Part shown: positions 17,971 to 26,953 of the stretch, piece after piece
Layout of the letters: each line of letters begins with the position of its first letter
Numbering within the stretch: the first letter of the stretch is position 1
Assembly: GCA_018712805.1 (NCBI GenBank)
Contig: DVGI01000050.1
Location: forward strand, 1-64,000
Direction of reading: 5' to 3'
DNA length: 64,000 nucleotides
DNA from: Candidatus Fimenecus excrementavium
Lineage (GTDB): Bacteria; Bacillota; Clostridia; Oscillospirales; Acutalibacteraceae
Notes under the pieces: generated by a model
Told to the model about the DNA's origin: nothing
Seen by the model: the letters and a program-made list of their open reading frames with translations, nothing else
Database searches by the model: none
Translations under genes and position numbers: made by a program

Positions 17971-18833
17971 CAGAATACATTCCTTGTGATTAAAATCGAC
18001 GCATACAACGCCGTCAGCACAAACAGCGCGCTGTCGAAGCGGTCCATTACGCCACCGTGACCCGGAAAGAGCTTTCCGAAGTCTTTGACACCGAAGTTGC
18101 GCTTCATGACTGAAGCGGTCAAGTCGCCGCACATGCCGATAACAGACAGCACAGCGGAAAGGATAATCACTTCGAGATAAGTCACGCTATGTACGGTAAA
18201 GAAGAACTTGTCGAATATCGCAAACAAAATCACGCAGGAAAGCACCGCGCCGACAACGCCGCCAACAGCGCCCTCCACGGTCTTTTTCGGGCTGATTTTG
18301 GGGCAAAGCTTGTGTTTGCCTAAGAAGCGCCCGGTAAAATAAGCGAACGTGTCGGAAAGCCACGCGCAGAACAGACCGAACAAAATGAAGAACAGTCCGT
18401 GATGTCCGTCAAATTCGTCGGGGAACGTGCGGTCCACGTCGTTGAGCATGATCAGCGTCGAAAAGCCCCACGGCACAAAGGTGGTGGCGATAATAACCGT
18501 CGCGACATCTTCAAATTTCGTGTGGTCGTAGTCGGTCAGCATCAAAATGAACAAAAGAAGAATATAAATCGCCAAAACCACGGTCACAGGGATAGTGATG
18601 CCGCGCGAGGAAAGTTCCGGCTCGTATTCATAATAAAACGGCACGAGCGCGGAAAACACAAGGCTTACCGCCATAACCGCTTTGTTTTTGACCTGCACGC
18701 ACTTTTCGATTTCATAAGCAGCGAGCACGGTAAAGAACGCCAAAACAATCGACAAAAGCGGGGTGTTTCTAAAGACAATGACGGTGATGGCGACCAATGC
18801 GCCGATCACGCCGACGATAATTCGTTTAAGCAT
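17970..18833 (-). CDS. cdsA: Phosphatidate cytidylyltransferase
   Basis: This 287-aa polytopic membrane protein makes CDP-diacylglycerol from phosphatidic acid and CTP. The signature near the C-terminus, VKDFGKLFPGHGGVMDRFDS, is intact, as is SDTFAYFTGRFLGKHKLCPKISPKKTVEG (quoted in part: KLCPKISPKKTVEG). Several hydrophobic segments precede it. GGAGG precedes the ATG. It follows uppS by 33 bases. Confidence 0.95.
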   Translation of the reverse strand: MLKRIIVGVIGALVAITVIVFRNTPLLSIVLAFFTVLAAYEIEKCVQVKNKAVMAVSLVFSALVPFYYEYEPELSSRGITIPVTVVLAIYILLLFILMLTDYDHTKFEDVATVIIATTFVPWGFSTLIMLNDVDRTFPDEFDGHHGLFFILFGLFCAWLSDTFAYFTGRFLGKHKLCPKISPKKTVEGAVGGVVGAVLSCVILFAIFDKFFFTVHSVTYLEVIILSAVLSVIGMCGDLTASVMKRNFGVKDFGKLFPGHGGVMDRFDSALFVLTALYASILITRNVF

Positions 18834-18866
18834 GAAATGCCTCCATAGTTTCTCTTTCTTTTTCCC

Positions 18867-19601
18867 TTAAACACCGCCGAAACGCCGGTTTCGGTGTTCA
18901 TAGGCACGGAGCGCTTCCACAAAATCCGCTTCCGTGAAATCGGGCCAGAGAATATCGGAATACCAAAATTCTGCATAGGCGGACTGCCACAGCAGGAAGT
19001 TGGAAAGGCGGTATTCGCCGCTCGGTCGAATGATTAAATCGGGGTCGGGAAGCCCCGCCGTGTAAAGGTGGTCGGAAATCATATCCTCGGTAATATCTTT
19101 GGCTTTTAATTTGCCTTTTTCCACCTGTTTTGCGATTTCCTGCACGCTGTGGACAATCTCCTGCCGCCCGCCGTAGTTAATCGCAATATTGAGGATAACG
19201 TGGTCTTTTTTGCGGGTGATGCGCTCGGAATAGCCCATCATGCGCAAAATGTCCTGCGGGATACCGGTGCGGTCCCCGATAAAATTGACCTTAATCCCCT
19301 TTTCTTCGTTTTCCGCCTTACGGTCGTCAAGCTCGCGCAGATATTCGCGGAACAAATCCATTATCGCGGCGACTTCTTCGGGCGGACGTTTCCAGTTTTC
19401 GGTGGAAAACGCATAAAAGGTCAAGCAGGAAATCCCGAGGTCTCCGGCAAACTCGCCGATGCGCCGAAAGGTTTTGGCGCCCTCGATATGCCCTTTATAC
19501 CGCGGCAGGCCGCGCTTTTTTGCCCAGCGGCCGTTGCCGTCCATAATGATGCCGACGTGCTTCGGTAAAACCGAAAACTGCGGTAAATCCTTTTTATCCA
19601 T
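18867..19601 (-). CDS. uppS: Undecaprenyl diphosphate synthase
   Basis: This cis-prenyltransferase of about 244 aa makes the lipid carrier for cell-wall synthesis. The catalytic loop HVGIIMDGNGRWAKKRGLPR, the FSTENWKRP motif and the C-terminal RPSGEYRLSNFLLWQ are all present. The ATG at 19601 is preferred because GGGAG lies 5 bases before it; a GTG two codons upstream is an alternative. Confidence 0.96.
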   Translation of the reverse strand: MDKKDLPQFSVLPKHVGIIMDGNGRWAKKRGLPRYKGHIEGAKTFRRIGEFAGDLGISCLTFYAFSTENWKRPPEEVAAIMDLFREYLRELDDRKAENEEKGIKVNFIGDRTGIPQDILRMMGYSERITRKKDHVILNIAINYGGRQEIVHSVQEIAKQVEKGKLKAKDITEDMISDHLYTAGLPDPDLIIRPSGEYRLSNFLLWQSAYAEFWYSDILWPDFTEADFVEALRAYEHRNRRFGGV

Positions 19602-19627
19602 AAGCACTCCCGCTGCATTGACAACCG

Positions 19628-20182
19628 TTAGATTGCCATAATGTCTTTTTCTTTGTTGTCGACCATTTCATCGATTTTCTTGACGAATTTGTCGGTGATT
19701 TTCTGCATTTCGTCTTCGCCGTCATGCAAATCGTCTTCGGTGATTTCATTGTCTTTTTTGAGTTTTTTCAGTTTTTCCATGCAGTCGCGGCGAATGGAAC
19801 GCACCGCAACTTTGGCTTCCTCACCGAATTTGCTGACGTCTTTCGCAAGCACTTTTCTTTTTTCTTCGGTCAGCGGCGGGAAGATAAGACGAATGACCTT
19901 GCCGTCGTCCTGGGGGTTCACGCCGAGGTCGGACGCCTGAATCGCCTTTTCAATTGTGGAAATGGTGCTGACGTCCCACGGCTGAATGACCAAAATTCTG
20001 CCTTCGGAAACGGAAACCGCCGCCATCTGCTGAATCGGGGTGGGCACGCCGTAGTAGTCCACCGAGATTTTGTCGAGCAGCGAGACCGTAGCGCGGCCCG
20101 CGCGCATGGAAGCGAATTCGTTGTGCAGGGATTTCAGGGTTTTTTCCATTTTTTCGTTTGCGTAATCAAATATCTCTTGCAT
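19628..20182 (-). CDS. frr: Ribosome recycling factor
   Basis: The 184-aa protein splits post-termination ribosomes together with EF-G. It has the family pattern: a long N-terminal helix (YANEKMEKTLKSLHNEF), RAGRATVSLLD, the small domain with YYGVPTPIQQMA, and PPLTEEKRKVLAK leading into the second long helix. GGAGGAG precedes the ATG. It follows pyrH as in most Firmicutes. Confidence 0.97.
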   Translation of the reverse strand: MQEIFDYANEKMEKTLKSLHNEFASMRAGRATVSLLDKISVDYYGVPTPIQQMAAVSVSEGRILVIQPWDVSTISTIEKAIQASDLGVNPQDDGKVIRLIFPPLTEEKRKVLAKDVSKFGEEAKVAVRSIRRDCMEKLKKLKKDNEITEDDLHDGEDEMQKITDKFVKKIDEMVDNKEKDIMAI

Positions 20183-20206
20183 AATTTCTCCTCCGGTAAA
20201 TTTGGT

Positions 20207-20911
20207 TTATTTTACAATGGTGCCTATATTTTCGCCCTTGGCCGCCCGCACGATGTTTTCCGGATCGGACAGGTTAAAGACCAAAATCGGGATATTGTTG
20301 TCGCGGCAGAGCGACGCCGCCGTGGAATCCATAACCGCAAGGCCCTTGCTGAGCACTTCGGTGTGGCTCAAGGTGTCATATTTCACCGCGTCGGCGTATT
20401 TGTTCGGGTCTTTGTCATAAACGCCGTCCACGTTGGTCGCTTTGAAGATAATGTCCGCGTCAATTTCTGCCGCGCGAAGCGCCGCCGCGGTATCGGTCGA
20501 GAAGAACGGGTTGCCCGTGCCGCAGCCGAAAATCACGACTCTGCCTTTTTCAAGGTGGCGAATGGCGCGGTTGCGAATATAGGGTTCGGCGACCTGCCGC
20601 ATTTCAATCGCGGTCTGGACGCGCACTTCCAAGCTGTATTGTTCGAGCGCGTCGGCAAGCGCCAAAGCGTTCATTGCCGTTGCGAGCATACCGATATGGT
20701 CCGCGCGCGTTCTGTCCATATTGCCGGAAGAACGGCCTCTCCAGAAGTTGCCGCCGCCGACGACAAGGCCTATCTGCACGCCGAGTTTTGAGCAGGCGTT
20801 GACCCATTTGCAAATTTCCTGCACGGTGTCAAAGTCAATCCCGTGGCCTTGGTTGCCCGCGAGCACCTCCCCGGAAAGTTTTAACAGAATGCGTTTATAA
20901 ACAGCTTCCAT
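20207..20911 (-). CDS. pyrH: UMP kinase
   Basis: This 234-aa bacterial-type UMP kinase (amino-acid-kinase fold) phosphorylates UMP. Motifs are [44 protein letters not shown] and [10 protein letters not shown]. The ATG at 20911 is preceded by GGGAGG; an in-frame extension to 20953 is not needed. It is the first gene of the operon, behind the promoter at 20978-21006. rpsB and tsf, often upstream, are not here. Confidence 0.96.
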   Translation of the reverse strand: MEAVYKRILLKLSGEVLAGNQGHGIDFDTVQEICKWVNACSKLGVQIGLVVGGGNFWRGRSSGNMDRTRADHIGMLATAMNALALADALEQYSLEVRVQTAIEMRQVAEPYIRNRAIRHLEKGRVVIFGCGTGNPFFSTDTAAALRAAEIDADIIFKATNVDGVYDKDPNKYADAVKYDTLSHTEVLSKGLAVMDSTAASLCRDNNIPILVFNLSDPENIVRAAKGENIGTIVK

Positions 20912-20977
20912 ATGCGTTTTCCTCCCAAAATCCGGCCGCGCGAAAACGCGCAAAACCTTACTTTATTTATCTTTCTT

Positions 20978-21006
20978 ATTTTATCGTATAAAGGGCTTTC
21001 TGTAAA
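20978..21006 (-). promoter_or_regulatory. Promoter of the pyrH-polC operon
   Basis: TTTACA (21001-21006) and TAAAAT (20978-20983) on the minus strand are 17 bases apart. It is divergent from the promoter at 21056-21084. Confidence 0.75.
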
Positions 21007-21055
21007 GATATTTTTCCGAAAAAAGAGCCGCTCCCCGCGCGCTTCGTGACAGAAT

Positions 21056-21084
21056 TTGACGAAACCGCGAAAACAGGCTATAAT
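21056..21084 (+). promoter_or_regulatory. Promoter of the NahK-like kinase gene
   Basis: TTGACG (21056-21061) and a perfect TATAAT (21079-21084) are separated by 17 bases. Transcription would begin near 21091, so the gene's start must lie downstream of that. Confidence 0.85.
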
Positions 21085-21121
21085 GAAAAAATCCAACTTT
21101 GTTAAGAAAGGCGTGTTCTTT

Positions 21122-22234
21122 TTGGGGGAGCAACTTTTTGACTTGGCGTTTGTGCAAAAACAATTTCGCTTGGAAGGCGCGTTTCAGTCGTCCAAGTCTT
21201 TAAACGACGGACACATTAACACCACCTATCAGCTTTGTTTTCAGGACAACCAGGGGCAGAAAAAAGACTATGTGGTACAAAAAATTAACACTTATGTTTT
21301 CAAAGACCCGGACGCGTTGATGGAAAACATTGTCGGGGTAACGAGCTTTTTGCGCCGGGAAATTGAGAAAAACGGCGGCGACCCCGAACGTGAAACGCTG
21401 AACTTTTTGCCGTGTAACGACGGGAAATATTACGTCAAAGACCAAAACGGCGACTGCTGGCGGTGTTACCACCACGTCGGCGATGTTTACACCTGCAACA
21501 CCATTGAAAGCGAAGAGGTTTTTAAAAACGCCGGGGAAGCGTTCGGACGGTTTCAGAAAATGCTGGCAAGCTACCCGAGCGAGACGCTCAAAGAAACGAT
21601 TCCGAATTTTCACAACACCTATTCCCGCTTTTTAGACTTTGAAAAAGCGGTTCGTGACAATCTTTCGGGTCGGCGGGAAGAAGCAAAAAAAGAAATTGAA
21701 TTTATGCGCGCACGCGAAGCGGACACCCACGTGCTGTTAGATTTAATGGACAAAGGCGAACTGCCGCTGCGCGTGACCCACAACGACACGAAGCTCAACA
21801 ACATTTTGTTTGACAACAAAACCAACCGCGGCATTTGCGTTATAGATTTGGACACCGTGATGCCCGGGCTTGCGCTGTATGATTTCGGCGACAGCATTCG
21901 CTTTGGCGCGAATACCGCGAGCGAGGACGAAAAAGACCTTTCCAAAGTTTCGTTAAGCCTGCCGCTTTACAAAGCGTATGTGGACGGCTATTTAGGCGTT
22001 GCAAAAGACAGCCTCACACCGCGGGAAATCGAATATCTCCCGTTTTCGTCGAAGCTGATGACGCTGGAGTGCGGCATGCGGTTTTTAACCGACTTTTTAA
22101 ACGGCGACACCTATTTCAAAACCGCTTACCCTGAGCACAATCTGGTGCGCTGCCGTACACAGTTTAAGCTGGTGGAAGACATGGAAAAGAAAATGGCAGA
22201 CATGCAAGCCCTCACCGCCGAAGCGGCGAAATAA
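21122..22234 (+). CDS. N-acetylhexosamine 1-kinase-like phosphotransferase (NahK family)
   Basis: The protein of about 370 aa has the APH/choline-kinase fold. The catalytic loop is RVTHNDTKLNNILFD and the metal-binding segment is VIDLDTVMPGLALYDFGD; SLNDGHINTTYQL is the N-terminal nucleotide loop. This combination resembles NahK/LnpB of bifidobacteria, which phosphorylates GlcNAc and GalNAc at C1 for growth on host glycans. The substrate is inferred. No lacto-N-biose phosphorylase or epimerase is adjacent, so the gene stands alone with its own promoter and terminator. The start is uncertain: the strong promoter at 21056-21084 rules out upstream starts; the TTG at 21122 follows AGAAAGG, and a second TTG at 21143 follows GGGGGAG. 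Confidence 0.85.
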   Translation: MGEQLFDLAFVQKQFRLEGAFQSSKSLNDGHINTTYQLCFQDNQGQKKDYVVQKINTYVFKDPDALMENIVGVTSFLRREIEKNGGDPERETLNFLPCNDGKYYVKDQNGDCWRCYHHVGDVYTCNTIESEEVFKNAGEAFGRFQKMLASYPSETLKETIPNFHNTYSRFLDFEKAVRDNLSGRREEAKKEIEFMRAREADTHVLLDLMDKGELPLRVTHNDTKLNNILFDNKTNRGICVIDLDTVMPGLALYDFGDSIRFGANTASEDEKDLSKVSLSLPLYKAYVDGYLGVAKDSLTPREIEYLPFSSKLMTLECGMRFLTDFLNGDTYFKTAYPEHNLVRCRTQFKLVEDMEKKMADMQALTAEAAK

Positions 22235-22247
22235 CAGAAGAATACAT

Positions 22248-22276
22248 AAAAAGGGAGCGTTTTTACGCTCCCTTTT
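22248..22276. terminator. Bidirectional terminator between kinase and HD genes
   Basis: AAAAGGGAGCG and CGCTCCCTTTT form a stem around a TTTTTA loop, with T-rich flanks in both directions. It separates two convergent genes. Confidence 0.85.
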
Positions 22277-22287
22277 CTTCATTTCGT

Positions 22288-22833
22288 TTAAAGCGCTTCA
22301 TGCAAACGCCGATAAACTTCTAAAAATTCCGCTTCGGTTTCGGCGTAGGGTTTGTCAGAACCCAGTTTTATGTGTAAAGGCGGAGGGCTTTCCAGAAGCT
22401 TCGCGCCGTGAAAGGTCAGAAATTCGTGGTAAAGGAGGCTGTCGTCGATTTCACGCACGGCGCGGCGCGCTTCTTCGGTAATTTCAAATGCCGCATATTT
22501 TTCAAAAATCAGCTTTTGGAGCGCACGCTCGTAATCGGTAAATTCAGGAATGTGGCGGCGCAGAGGTCTTGTCAGGTCGCCGATATAACATTCGGCGCTG
22601 TCGTGCAAAAGGGCGATTAACTGCACTTTGGCGGACAAGCCACGCGCTTTCGCTTCATAAGCGCAATTAAGACTGTGTCGCCCGACCGAATAAAATTCGC
22701 GGAAATGCCCGTTGGCGCGCGAAAGCATAGACAGCGCGTGCGCGATGTCCTCCAAACAAATATCTTCTGCCGTCGGTTGGGTCGGGTCAAAGTTGTGCCC
22801 GTAAAATGTTGAAATGCAGCTTTTTTCTACCAT
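22288..22833 (-). CDS. HD-domain phosphohydrolase
   Basis: The 181-aa protein carries the HD motif set: GRHSLNCAY (first His), LLHDSAECYIGD (His-Asp) and the distal REIDDSLLYHEF. This arrangement resembles YfbR-like nucleotidases and phage-type HD hydrolases that act on nucleotides, but the substrate cannot be told. The ATG at 22833 is preceded by GAGGTGG; an upstream extension to 22938 is AT-rich and rejected. Confidence 0.8.
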   Translation of the reverse strand: MVEKSCISTFYGHNFDPTQPTAEDICLEDIAHALSMLSRANGHFREFYSVGRHSLNCAYEAKARGLSAKVQLIALLHDSAECYIGDLTRPLRRHIPEFTDYERALQKLIFEKYAAFEITEEARRAVREIDDSLLYHEFLTFHGAKLLESPPPLHIKLGSDKPYAETEAEFLEVYRRLHEAL

Positions 22834-23059
22834 GAAGTCCACCTCGAAAAATATTGTAGCGTATTTCAAAAAAACTTGCAACCGCGCAAAAAGGCTTACC
22901 ACTTCATTCGGAAAAACAGGGTATGGAAAAACCGGCACACAAACGAAAGTAAAAAGAGCAACAAAAACACCCCCGATAAGTTTTGGATATTGCCATTATA
23001 ACGGGTTTTCGAAAGTACCACAAAACCAAAACAACCCTTTCAGTCCGCTTTTTAGGACT

Positions 23060-23098
23060 TAAAAAGCCGCCGTCCGTTTGCACGGGCAGCGGCTTTTG
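23060..23098 (-). terminator. Terminator of the acyltransferase gene
   Basis: Arms AAAAAGCCGCCGTCCGT and ACGGGCAGCGGCTTTT pair with one mismatch around a short loop, and a T run follows on the minus strand. It lies 15 bases downstream of the acyltransferase stop. Confidence 0.8.
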
Positions 23099-23112
23099 TA
23101 TTGTGGTTTTTC

Positions 23113-24390
23113 TTATTCGGCAATTAACAGGTCAAGGCTTTTTTCCATTAAGTCAAAGAACCGTTCAACGGTCTTTTCGTCCTCTTCGTTGCCGCGCACG
23201 CACATGGAAAGCGTAATCACCTTGCGCATGGTCGTTGCGGAAAGCAAAACATAGGGTTTGTATTTCACCGCGCCGGTCATAAAGCCGTCCACCGGCTCGT
23301 GACCGTCCAAAGAAAGCTTGTCGACTTCCAAAATGCCGATATTGCTCATTGCAAGCAGCGGGTTCGAATAGCCGATTTTGATAATTTCCTCGGAAGCGGC
23401 GTGCGGCAGAATGTTATAGCCGAGTTTTAAAAGCGGCAGGCCGTAAAGCCCCATGAATTTATCGTGCTTAAACTTGTTGACACTGTGCACGACATATTGC
23501 AGCGTTTGGAAAATGTCCTGCCCGCGCTCGGGGATATTACACTGCATAAACGCGGTGTGGTTGGTAAGCCCTTCGTCGCTGACGTCTTTGATATGGCGGC
23601 GCAAGTCAATCGCGCAGGAAATTGTGACGCTGTCGCTTTCGGGGTAACCCGCAAGCTCGTAAAGGCTGTAAAAATACGCGGCGACGAGCATGTCGTTAAT
23701 GGTAGCGCCGTGCTTTTTCCCTGCCGCCTTGATTTTTGCGAATTTGTCCGCATCAATTTTCCGGCGGGCAATAAAGGAGCGGTCGCGAATGCTGTCCGGC
23801 GTCAGCGGGAATTTGTGATCGTCTTTCGCGCAAACGTTTTTGTAAAGGTTGCGCGCCATTCTCTGTTCGGTCGGGGAAAAGTCGTGATAAACCGCTTCGT
23901 AAGAGCGTGTACCCTCTCGAAGATCAATGGGGCTTATCCCCTTTTCGACATAGTCGTTGTAATTTTTGCAGAACGCTTTTAAGAAATATTTAAAGTCGCC
24001 GCCGTCCATGCACATGTGGTTTTCCACAATGCACAAGGTGGACTTGCCGTCTTTCAAAAACAGCGCGACTTTCATTTGCAGGTCGCTGTCGGGCGGAATG
24101 TACTGGGTTAAAAAGGTGTTGATTGCTTCGTCCAAATCGTCCGGGTGAGACACGGTGAGCACGTCGTCAATCCGGTAGGGTTTCACAATCCAATAGGGGC
24201 TTACGTGGTTGTCTTTGAAGCTCGAATGTAAGACCGGCGCTTTTTCAAAGAAGCAGATGAGCACGGTTTTGAGCGCTTCCACGTCGATTTCAAAATCATA
24301 ATGCAGTTCGACGTGCACCATGCGGTCGTTGAAATCGCGGAACAGGTAATGCATTTTATCCCAAAGTTCGGCGTTTAATTTTCGTTCCAT
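23113..24390 (-). CDS. Condensation-domain-like acyltransferase (WS/DGAT, PapA or alcohol acetyltransferase type)
   Basis: The 425-aa protein shows the two-lobed CoA-dependent acyltransferase pattern. ENHMCMDGGDF matches the HxxxDG catalytic motif near residue 125, and the second half has a channel-type region TISCAIDLRRHI and NPLLAMSNIGIL. Such enzymes acylate alcohols, lipids or peptides. The substrate is unknown. Its start overlaps the end of the upstream membrane-protein gene by 16 bases, which suggests coupled translation and a shared membrane task. Confidence 0.75.
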   Translation of the reverse strand: MERKLNAELWDKMHYLFRDFNDRMVHVELHYDFEIDVEALKTVLICFFEKAPVLHSSFKDNHVSPYWIVKPYRIDDVLTVSHPDDLDEAINTFLTQYIPPDSDLQMKVALFLKDGKSTLCIVENHMCMDGGDFKYFLKAFCKNYNDYVEKGISPIDLREGTRSYEAVYHDFSPTEQRMARNLYKNVCAKDDHKFPLTPDSIRDRSFIARRKIDADKFAKIKAAGKKHGATINDMLVAAYFYSLYELAGYPESDSVTISCAIDLRRHIKDVSDEGLTNHTAFMQCNIPERGQDIFQTLQYVVHSVNKFKHDKFMGLYGLPLLKLGYNILPHAASEEIIKIGYSNPLLAMSNIGILEVDKLSLDGHEPVDGFMTGAVKYKPYVLLSATTMRKVITLSMCVRGNEEDEKTVERFFDLMEKSLDLLIAE

Positions 24391-25187
24391 GCTGCGTCCA
24401 CCTCCGGTCTGTATTTATATTTGGAATTCTGAACCATTTTGATGACAATCAAAACGACGTCGACCAAAACTGCAAGCGGAATAATCAGCCAGCCCGGATC
24501 CCACGGCAGAAGCCCCAGCCCGCACACGAAAACATAAACCATCGGTGACGCGGCGAGGATATAGACAAGGTAATTGATAATTCGGAGCTTTTGACCGGTT
24601 TTGTAAGCGAAAATCGCGTCCGCCAAATAAATGCCGATGACGCCCGCCGGGAACAGCACCCAGGCTTTGGTCCAGTCGGCCAACACAAGCACCAGCAAAA
24701 AGATTGCAGACGCGCCGCACATCACCGCAAGCGCCTGCAGCACGCGGGCAATCGGGTGGAAGAGTCTGCGCAAACGGGAAATGCGGTGCACCCCCACAGA
24801 AAGCAGGAAAATGGCCCAACCGAGGAACCCGACGGCAAAAATCAGCCAGGTTTTATCCCACGCGTCGGTTAAGAAGCTGACCGTAAGGTAAATCACCAAC
24901 AGCAAAAACGCCAAAGCGAGCGTTCCGAAAATCATGATTTTGTTGACCAGTTTTTCGCGGCGTTCGCGTTTCGCCGCTACGCGGTATTTCTGATAAGCGC
25001 CCGGCAAATCGGGATACTCGCTGATAATAAGGTCGCTGAGCACCTTTTCATCATGCAGGCCGCTGTGGGTAATTTCATTGGCGCGCTCGGTCATTTTATC
25101 GAGCAGCTGCCGTTTGAAATGGTACAGCGTTGCGTCGTCGCGTTCGCCCTGCAACGTGTTTTCAATGTAGTCGATAAAGCTTTCCAT
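24375..25187 (-). CDS. Membrane protein with N-terminal helical (HAAS-like) domain
   Basis: The 270-aa protein starts MESFIDYIENTLQGERD and has a soluble helical N-terminal region of about 90 residues, reminiscent of the small domain found on DUF1700/PadR-linked membrane proteins. Paired hydrophobic segments follow (for example MIFGTLALAFLLLVIYLTV and GVIGIYLADAIFAY), separated by a basic loop ISRLRRLFHPIAR. I know no function. The ATG at 25187 follows GGGGAGG; a longer frame to 25316 would run through the promoter. It overlaps the acyltransferase gene by 16 bases. Confidence 0.72.
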   Translation of the reverse strand: MESFIDYIENTLQGERDDATLYHFKRQLLDKMTERANEITHSGLHDEKVLSDLIISEYPDLPGAYQKYRVAAKRERREKLVNKIMIFGTLALAFLLLVIYLTVSFLTDAWDKTWLIFAVGFLGWAIFLLSVGVHRISRLRRLFHPIARVLQALAVMCGASAIFLLVLVLADWTKAWVLFPAGVIGIYLADAIFAYKTGQKLRIINYLVYILAASPMVYVFVCGLGLLPWDPGWLIIPLAVLVDVVLIVIKMVQNSKYKYRPEVDAAWNEN

Positions 25188-25214
25188 TTTTACCTCCCCG
25201 GTTTGTTTTTCTAA

Positions 25215-25244
25215 AGTATAGCACACGGTATTGCCTTCTGTCTG
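25215..25244 (-). promoter_or_regulatory. Possible promoter of the membrane protein/acyltransferase pair
   Basis: TATACT (25215-25220) on the minus strand has a weak CAGACA (25239-25244) 18 bases upstream. The -10 is good and the -35 is poor. Confidence 0.4.
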
Positions 25245-25256
25245 CATACTGCACTT

Positions 25257-25283
25257 TGCAACCGGCGGAAACCGCCGGTTGCA
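25257..25283 (-). terminator. Perfect hairpin after the sugar symporter gene
   Basis: TGCAACCGGCGG and CCGCCGGTTGCA are perfectly complementary around AAA. The stem is very stable but no long T run follows, so it may be an unusual terminator or an mRNA-stabilising hairpin. Confidence 0.55.
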
Positions 25284-25305
25284 GAAAGCAAAACCGCGGT
25301 ACAGT

Positions 25306-26778
25306 TTAGTTTTCAATCACAACACCGCGCGCGGCACGCTGTTCGGCAAGTTCTTTCGTGATGCGGTCTTTTTTCTCGCCGACCAAATCATAGAAAAACA
25401 GCGGCACCGTGCAAAGCAGCAGCGAAACGGCGGGAATAATCGAAATCAGGCTGAACATACCCGTCCGCACGGCTTCGGTCATTTCCAACGGATTGGCGGT
25501 TACGCTTGCGTTGATGTCCGCCACGTTGAGGTTGACAATCATATACATTACAATAATAAAACTGGTGCTGATGGCGTTGCCGAACTTCGTGACAAAACTT
25601 TGAATTGCGGAGCCGAGTCCCGTTAAGCGCGCGCCGGTCTTCCACTCCATATAATCAAGGCAGTCGCCGATCATCGCAAACGAACAGACGTTGATAGCCC
25701 CCAGCGGGATACAGGAAATGACGAAAAACGGCACACAAAGCCAGAAGCGTTCATAACCCAAGAACCAGACAATCATGCTTGCAGCCGCGCCCAAAAGCGA
25801 CGTGAAAATGATGATTTGCTTATAGTTGAATTTGCGGAATAACAGCGGCATTAACAGCATCGCGCCGAACATGCCGAGTGCGCTTGCCACCTGGAACACG
25901 GTGGAAACAAGGCTTACGTTGCTTTGCAGCGCCGCCTCTTTTTCCGCAAGGGAAAGACCGGTCAAATCTTTGCCGATGTAAAAGCTGTAACGCGCAACGT
26001 GCACCGCACCCGCCTGATACATATAGCGCGCGGAAGAAAGCACGCCCATAAGCGCCGTGAGCATCAGGGGTTTGCAGCTGAAAATCCGGCCGAGCGCCGT
26101 TTTTTCGCCTTTTTTGCGCTTCGGCGGGTCGGGAATATGTACGCGTTCTTTGGTTTTAAAATAAACGCTGGCAAACAAAATGTTGCCGACTATGGCGCAG
26201 AACAGCGCAATCACCATATATTTGGTTTTTTCAAGCTCGGTGCCGCTCAAGTTAAATTTCGGCAGGATAAACCCGAGTACCATGAAAAACGCCATCGGCA
26301 CGGCAGAACCCACGCCGTTTGCGGTGCGACCTTTGCTGATAATGTCGCCGCGCTCGGCGGGGTTGGGGGTCATGGCGTTCGGCAAGCTCCAAAACGGCAC
26401 GTCGGACGAGGTATAAATCATCCCCCACAGCACATAGGTCACCGAAGCATACACCATTAAAGAAACGCCCGAAAGGTTCGGCGCGTAAAACAGCAGAACC
26501 GTCAAAATCGCAATCGGGATCGGCGTATAGAGAAGATACGGACGCATTTTGCCGCGTTTCGGGTGGGCGCGGTCCATAATGTAGCCCATAATCGGGTCAT
26601 TAATCGCGTCCCAAATGCGTGCGAACAGCATTAAAAGCAAAACAAACAGCGGCGTTAATTTCAAGACATTCATATAGAAGTCTGAAATGTAAGAGCTCAT
26701 AATGGCATAGACCATACCCTGCCCGAGCGCGCCGACGCAATAGGCAAGCCATTCTTTTTTCGGTGTATATTTTTCCAT
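25306..26778 (-). CDS. GPH-family sugar:cation symporter (MFS)
   Basis: The 490-aa protein has twelve predicted membrane segments. ARIWDAINDPIMGYIMDR near residues 53-70 is the conserved cation-site region of the glycoside-pentoside-hexuronide family (MelB-like), and GKMRPYLLYTPIP follows it. The C-terminal half includes GDCLDYMEWKTGAR, also typical. The sugar is unknown; no glycosidase is adjacent. It has its own promoter and is monocistronic. Confidence 0.88.
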   Translation of the reverse strand: MEKYTPKKEWLAYCVGALGQGMVYAIMSSYISDFYMNVLKLTPLFVLLLMLFARIWDAINDPIMGYIMDRAHPKRGKMRPYLLYTPIPIAILTVLLFYAPNLSGVSLMVYASVTYVLWGMIYTSSDVPFWSLPNAMTPNPAERGDIISKGRTANGVGSAVPMAFFMVLGFILPKFNLSGTELEKTKYMVIALFCAIVGNILFASVYFKTKERVHIPDPPKRKKGEKTALGRIFSCKPLMLTALMGVLSSARYMYQAGAVHVARYSFYIGKDLTGLSLAEKEAALQSNVSLVSTVFQVASALGMFGAMLLMPLLFRKFNYKQIIIFTSLLGAAASMIVWFLGYERFWLCVPFFVISCIPLGAINVCSFAMIGDCLDYMEWKTGARLTGLGSAIQSFVTKFGNAISTSFIIVMYMIVNLNVADINASVTANPLEMTEAVRTGMFSLISIIPAVSLLLCTVPLFFYDLVGEKKDRITKELAEQRAARGVVIEN

Positions 26779-26835
26779 GTGTCACCTCACACGATTTTTA
26801 GAAAGGGCGAACGGTTTAACACTTTAACAGAATAT

Positions 26836-26865
26836 ATTATAACAGACGGCAAGAAAACTTTTCAA
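26836..26865 (-). promoter_or_regulatory. Promoter of the GPH symporter gene
   Basis: TTGAAA (26860-26865) and TATAAT (26836-26841) on the minus strand are 18 bases apart. Confidence 0.7.
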
Positions 26866-26903
26866 TGCACACAAACGCAGAAATTCGGGCGTGTTTTCTA
26901 TAC

Positions 26904-26939
26904 AAAAAAACGGTAAAGTGATTGCACTTTACCGTTTTT
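26904..26939 (-). terminator. Terminator of the PASTA pseudokinase gene
   Basis: AAAAACGGTAAAGTG and CACTTTACCGTTTTT pair perfectly around ATTG, with T-rich flanks on both strands. It begins 14 bases after the pseudokinase stop. Confidence 0.85.
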
Positions 26940-26953
26940 GTCTTTTGTTTTCA

